Assembly: GCA_963974935.1 (NCBI GenBank)
Contig: CAXBEV010000001.1
Coordinates: 310,001 to 374,000 of the forward strand
From: UBA4479 sp963974935
Lineage (GTDB): Bacteria; Pseudomonadota; Alphaproteobacteria; Rhodospirillales; Casp-alpha2
Direction of reading: 5' to 3'
DNA length: 64,000 nucleotides
The notes below the pieces were generated by a model. The model worked only from the letters and a program-made list of their open reading frames with translations. It searched no databases and was not told the DNA's origin. Made by a program: the position numbers and the translations under genes. Shown piece by piece: positions 60,482-64,000 of the stretch. Every line of letters starts with the position of its first letter. The first letter of the stretch is position 1.

Positions 60482-61904
60482 GGTGCGGTTCCTTGTTCGG
60501 CGTTTTCGCATCGGTGGGATGCAGAACATTCTGCGCAAGCTTCAACGCCGCATCCGGTGCGACGCCGGCCAACAAGCCAATGGCATAAAGTGCATAGGCG
60601 CCGTCGATCAGCAGGCGCGGGTGTTTCGGGCGAAGCGATTCGGGCGCCGCATCTTCAAAAAGGGCGGCGCGTAAAATACGCTCTGGATCATCGCTATGCG
60701 CCAAGACGCCGCCGGTGCCGATGACGGTCGCGATCTCGGTTAGGTCTTTGCCGTACTGCACGGTAATCGGCCCGGTGACGGATTGTTTGATTTCGATACG
60801 CCCGGCATGGCGCTGCATAGCGCGATGCACGGCGGATTCCGCGAGCGCGATATCGAGTTTCTTTTCGGCATCGCTTTCGGGCAAACGTTCCGGGTCGTCG
60901 GCGATGGCAGCGAGGATGCTTGTAAAGGCGTCGGCATCTATATCGGCAGCAGTGCGGATGACCTCGGGCCCGGCGGCGTCGACAATCGTGTGCGCGTTAT
61001 GGCGCATCCCTAAGTCGCCTTCGACCGTGCGCTTGGCGTGCGGCTCGGGCAGGCCGTACTGCAATACGCCGCTGGCGACCGGCTTGCCGTCGGCGATGGA
61101 ATGCACATCGGTGGTGGCGCCGCCGACATCGACGACGATCAGCGGGCCCAGACCTTCGCCTTGCCCGGCGGCCCCTTCGGCCAGCAACTTGGCACCGTCC
61201 ATCACCGCAGCCGGGGTCGGCATCAGCACGGCATCGAAGCGCGTTGCCGCGCGGTCGATGCCTTTAGCGTGCACGATCCGCTCGATAAATACATCGCGGA
61301 TCGCGGCGCGGGCGGGCTCCACATCCAGCACGTTGAATTCCGGCATCACGTTGCCGGCGATCCGCACGTCGATCCCGGCATCCAAGAGCGTCCGAGCCAC
61401 GTCATCCGCGCACACCCGATTGCCGGCAACGATGACGGGACACGCAAGCCCGGCCATAGCCAGTTTTTCCGCGTTCCAACGGATGGTTTCTTCGTTGCCG
61501 CCGTCGGTGCCGCCTGCCAGTAAAAGAATATCCGGCGCGCCCGCGACGATCCCCGCCGCATCTTTGTCGGTCAGTTTATAGGCGTGCGCGCCGATCAGTT
61601 TGGCACCGGCACCGAGCGCCGCCAGCCGTGCTGCTTCGGCGGTGAGCTCTTTGACCAGCCCGACCGTCACCATCGCTAAACCACCTGCCGCACTTGAAGA
61701 TGCCAGCCGGTGCTTGAAGGCAGGCAGAACGCCTAGTCGCAGTTTCAGATCGGCGAGTGCAGCATCTAAGCCGATGTTAACGTCGCTGGTGACCGTCGAC
61801 GGGCCTTGGCCGCTGCCAAGGATGGTCCCGGCGTCCAGGTCGACGGCGCGTAATTTCGTGTAGGTGCTGCCGAAATCGATCAGAAGGGCCGTGTTCTGCG
61901 TCAT
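60459..61904 (-). CDS. MutL/GlmL-type mutase accessory ATPase
   Basis: A 481-residue ASKHA-fold protein of the GlmL/MutL family, encoded between the two subunits of glutamate mutase-type enzymes. The N-terminal phosphate loop LLIDFGSTYTKLRAVD, APDILLLAGGTDGG and the second phosphate loop LIVVDVGGATTDVHS are typical. It is thought to reactivate the mutase by exchanging damaged cobalamin, but this is not proven for the family. It overlaps the small subunit gene by 4 bases and glmE-like by 23. Confidence 0.9.
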   Translation of the reverse strand: MTQNTALLIDFGSTYTKLRAVDLDAGTILGSGQGPSTVTSDVNIGLDAALADLKLRLGVLPAFKHRLASSSAAGGLAMVTVGLVKELTAEAARLAALGAGAKLIGAHAYKLTDKDAAGIVAGAPDILLLAGGTDGGNEETIRWNAEKLAMAGLACPVIVAGNRVCADDVARTLLDAGIDVRIAGNVMPEFNVLDVEPARAAIRDVFIERIVHAKGIDRAATRFDAVLMPTPAAVMDGAKLLAEGAAGQGEGLGPLIVVDVGGATTDVHSIADGKPVASGVLQYGLPEPHAKRTVEGDLGMRHNAHTIVDAAGPEVIRTAADIDADAFTSILAAIADDPERLPESDAEKKLDIALAESAVHRAMQRHAGRIEIKQSVTGPITVQYGKDLTEIATVIGTGGVLAHSDDPERILRAALFEDAAPESLRPKHPRLLIDGAYALYAIGLLAGVAPDAALKLAQNVLHPTDAKTPNKEPHHDQSPAA

Positions 61905-62353
61905 GCCGCGACGATCCCGACCTTTGCCCCGAGGTCTGCATCCAACGCTTCGACCACGCCCGGCACCCGTGTGCCCGGCGGGAACGCGCGGTCAAATCCC
62001 ATCTCGGTAAAGCGCTGCTCGACCTCGTCCCAAGACTGTTTGCCGACCACCAGATTCCCGCCGACATACAGCACGATGTCTTCAAGCCCGGCTTCGATGC
62101 ACATGTCGCGAAAGCCACGGCAGTCCAATTCACCCTGGCCGTAAAGCGACGATACCAAGATTGCATCGGCAGCGGTCTCGATGGCGGCCTTAATAAAATC
62201 TTCGGACGGCGTCAGCGCGCCCAGGGTGACGATTTTGAAACCTTCTTTTTCCAGTGCCATCGACAGGATGCGGTTGCCGACGATGTGGGTGTCGGCGCCG
62301 ATGACCCCGGTGACCAGCGTGATGCGGCTGCGTTGTTCGGGGGTGAGGGTCAT
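61901..62353 (-). CDS. GlmS-like B12-binding small subunit of the mutase
   Basis: A 150-residue cobalamin-binding protein very like glutamate mutase sigma subunit. The B12 motif DxHxxG is in VIGADTHIVGNRIL, with the SSLYGQGELDCRG loop, the VGGNLVVGKQSW segment and the FDRAFPPGTRVP end. It binds the B12 nucleotide tail and brings the cofactor to the GlmE-like subunit. It overlaps iclR and mutL by 4 bases, so all four genes form one coupled operon. Confidence 0.93.
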   Translation of the reverse strand: MTLTPEQRSRITLVTGVIGADTHIVGNRILSMALEKEGFKIVTLGALTPSEDFIKAAIETAADAILVSSLYGQGELDCRGFRDMCIEAGLEDIVLYVGGNLVVGKQSWDEVEQRFTEMGFDRAFPPGTRVPGVVEALDADLGAKVGIVAA

Positions 62354-63186
62354 GACGTCGCTCCTTGTTGGTCGGTGTCGTCGTTCATCGGCACATCGTA
62401 ATCGCGCACTGCGCGTTCGATCTGCTGAGCGGCGGCTTTGAAGCGGTCCAGTTTGGCAACGGCCGTCGGGATCGTCATGCGCGCCGCCGGTGCGTGCACG
62501 GAAAGGCCCGCGAACACGCGGCCTTTACTGTCGAACACCGGCACCGCAATGCCGACCAGACCTGCGGTGTTTTCCTGGTCGTTGCAGGCATAACCTAAAC
62601 GCCGGATCTGTTTGAAATGGGCTTCCAGCGCGCTTCGTTCCGTCAGCGTGTTTTCGGTGAAGCGCTGCAACGGTCCGGCGCTGAGGATTCGCTTGCGTGT
62701 CCGCGCCGGCAGGTGAGCCAACAATAGTTTGCCGATGGCGGTCGCATGCAAAGGCACCCGGGTACCGACACCAATTTGCAGACGCAACGGCCAGGCACAT
62801 TCGACCCGTTCGACATAAATCACGCCGTCCCGGTCTAAGACGCCGAGATTGCATGTCTCGCCGATTTCCGTGACCAGCGCATTCAAGATCGCGCGCACAG
62901 GGGCGATCCGTGCAAATGACGACATCGCGTCGGTGGCCAAGGCCATCAAGTTGGGGCCGACCACGTACTTATCACCACCCGGCGTGCGCGTCACCAACAG
63001 CGTGTCTTCCAGTTGTTTGACGACCCGAAACACGGTCGGACGCGGCAGGTCGGTGGCGTCGGCAAGCTCGCTCAGGCTGGGCGGTTTGGGCGCGTTGAGG
63101 ATCGCGGATAACACCGTCACCCCCTTACCGAGGGCTGAACTGCCATCGGGCGGCACGATGTGGGAAAGTGGTGCACCATCCAGCAT
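62350..63186 (-). CDS. IclR-family transcriptional regulator
   Basis: A 278-residue regulator with an N-terminal winged helix (SLSELADATDLPRPTVFRVVKQLE) and a C-terminal effector-binding domain (VERVECAWPLRLQIGVGTRVPLHATAIGKLLLA). The start has GGGAGGAG upstream. It opens the operon with the mutase subunits, so it probably controls it in response to a carboxylate ligand, in keeping with the family. The divergent AzlC gene shares the 143-base promoter region. Confidence 0.92.
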   Translation of the reverse strand: MLDGAPLSHIVPPDGSSALGKGVTVLSAILNAPKPPSLSELADATDLPRPTVFRVVKQLEDTLLVTRTPGGDKYVVGPNLMALATDAMSSFARIAPVRAILNALVTEIGETCNLGVLDRDGVIYVERVECAWPLRLQIGVGTRVPLHATAIGKLLLAHLPARTRKRILSAGPLQRFTENTLTERSALEAHFKQIRRLGYACNDQENTAGLVGIAVPVFDSKGRVFAGLSVHAPAARMTIPTAVAKLDRFKAAAQQIERAVRDYDVPMNDDTDQQGATS

Positions 63187-63329
63187 GTCGAGGTCTCCTC
63201 CCGTCGTTGTTATTTTGAAAAGGGTAGACGCAGCAGGCTATAATTCAATAATAAATATAAATTTGTCTCGATAATTGTCATTTTGCATTATTTTAAAGCA
63301 CATTGAAGCCCGCCCGCGTTTGCGCCAGC

Positions 63330-64000
63330 ATGGCAGCAGGGAGACGACCGATTACCGATACCGATCATTCACCAGCAGATGCGCCGATAGGTCAGATTTT
63401 TCGTCAAGGCGCGATGGACGGTCTGAGCCTGCCGGCCTTCATGGTCGCTAGCAGCATGATCGGCTATGGCGCGTTGGTGCATTCGGCGGGGATGAGTTTG
63501 GGCATTGCGGTCGTGTCGACCATCGGCATCTGGGGCTTGCCGGGGCAGGTCGCGTTTATCGAATACGTTCTGTTGGGCGCACCCGTCTTCTCAATGCTGA
63601 TCGCGGTCGCGCTGGCGAATATGCGGTTTTTGCCGATGAGCTTATCGTTGGTGCCGATGTTCCGGGGCTCTAAGTCCGGGTGGCGGCTGCGTTATTTTTA
63701 TGTGCAGTTGATGTCGGTGAATACCTGGGTCGGCTTGCTGAAAAAAGCGCCGGACCTTAGCCCTGACATGCGGGGCCCCTATTACGCAGGCTTTTCGACG
63801 ACTTGTATGGTGGCTGGTGCCGGCGGCACGGCGGCAGGCTTTTTGATGGCCGAAGTGATGCCGTTTTTCGTCACCGTGACGTTGGTATTCATCAACCCGA
63901 TCTATTTTGCGTTCATATTTTCGGCGATGCGAGCGCGCGCCTGCTTGCTTGCGATGCTGGTCGGCGCGATCATCGGGCCTCCGTTGTATCTTTTGTCGCC
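63330..64000 (+). CDS. AzlC-family permease, C-terminus beyond the window
   Basis: An open frame from ATG 63330 to the window end codes for 223 residues without a stop. After about 28 polar residues, hydrophobic segments of the AzlC family begin (GLSLPAFMVASSMIGYGALV, then the conserved GLPGQVAF and VALANMRFLPMSLSLVPM). AzlC works with the small AzlD protein to export branched-chain amino acids or related compounds. The ATG has only a weak ribosome binding site; ATG 63414 is an alternative start. It is divergent from iclR. Confidence 0.82.
   Translation, partial: MAAGRRPITDTDHSPADAPIGQIFRQGAMDGLSLPAFMVASSMIGYGALVHSAGMSLGIAVVSTIGIWGLPGQVAFIEYVLLGAPVFSMLIAVALANMRFLPMSLSLVPMFRGSKSGWRLRYFYVQLMSVNTWVGLLKKAPDLSPDMRGPYYAGFSTTCMVAGAGGTAAGFLMAEVMPFFVTVTLVFINPIYFAFIFSAMRARACLLAMLVGAIIGPPLYLLS

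Noticed and set aside
1..64000. CRISPR arrays, transposases, integrases, rRNA and tRNA genes
   Set aside because: None was recognised when reading both strands; a dedicated tRNA and repeat search would settle this.

Overview
The window looks like the chromosome of a free-living, probably marine, chemolithoheterotrophic alphaproteobacterium. Evidence for this is the alphaproteobacterial gene families (complete Sox system, BigR/SqrR-type regulator, PAS_5 and DUF6064 proteins), tight overlapping operons, high-GC coding sequence with AT-rich promoters, and two dispersed palindromic repeats of alphaproteobacterial style. Rhodospirillales is a reasonable guess; the genus cannot be told from the sequence. 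No rRNA, tRNA, CRISPR array, transposase or phage structural gene was seen.

Layout. (1) 0.4-14.2 kb is a thiosulfate-oxidation locus: a DsrE-like protein, a YeeE/YedE transporter, an MBL-fold SoxH-like protein, soxF (opposite strand), soxS, soxXYZAB, soxV, an unknown periplasmic protein (opposite strand), soxW, soxCD and a convergent ArsR-family regulator with the Cys pair of persulfide sensors. Palindromes built on ATATTC/GAATAT lie in front of soxX, soxW, soxC and the regulator. (2) 14.3-26.5 kb on the minus strand is one urea uptake and hydrolysis operon, urtABCDE-ureDABCEFG, apparently trailed by an aldo/keto reductase and a DUF6064 membrane protein. A P-II gene and a candidate structured RNA lie upstream. 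(3) 27.4-31.3 kb holds a ThDP enzyme with a SnoaL-like partner, then fhs. (4) 31.4-37.5 kb is a taurine/omega-amine module: pta, xsc, a MocR/TauR-like regulator and a class III omega-aminotransferase. (5) 37.5-48.3 kb has a polyamine-type ABC importer (potDABC) with two small downstream genes, mmsA, a lipoprotein alpha/beta hydrolase and a dimethylglycine/sarcosine dehydrogenase-like protein. (6) 48.4-51.7 kb has a degenerate EAL-like protein and an AT-rich two-gene cassette (three-Cys-motif DUF5131 protein plus TcmP partner), probably acquired. (7) 51.7-63.2 kb combines a second, unusual succinate dehydrogenase/fumarate reductase-like complex with a TSUP permease inside its operon, a VOC protein, an enolase-superfamily enzyme, a second TSUP permease, a PAS_5 protein, and an IclR-glmS-mutL-glmE operon for a coenzyme B12 carbon-skeleton mutase. 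(8) An AzlC-family permease runs off the right edge.

Working together, the genes describe a cell that oxidises thiosulfate periplasmically, takes up and hydrolyses urea as nitrogen source, and degrades sulfonates and methylated or primary amines, with C1 units fed into folate. The most promising undescribed element is in region 7. The GlmE homologue keeps the cofactor-contacting residues of glutamate mutase but has lost two substrate-binding residues (equivalents of Arg149 and Glu171 are both Leu). It is therefore probably a B12 mutase acting on a substrate other than glutamate, possibly in a pathway with the neighbouring dicarboxylate oxidoreductase complex and enolase-superfamily enzyme.
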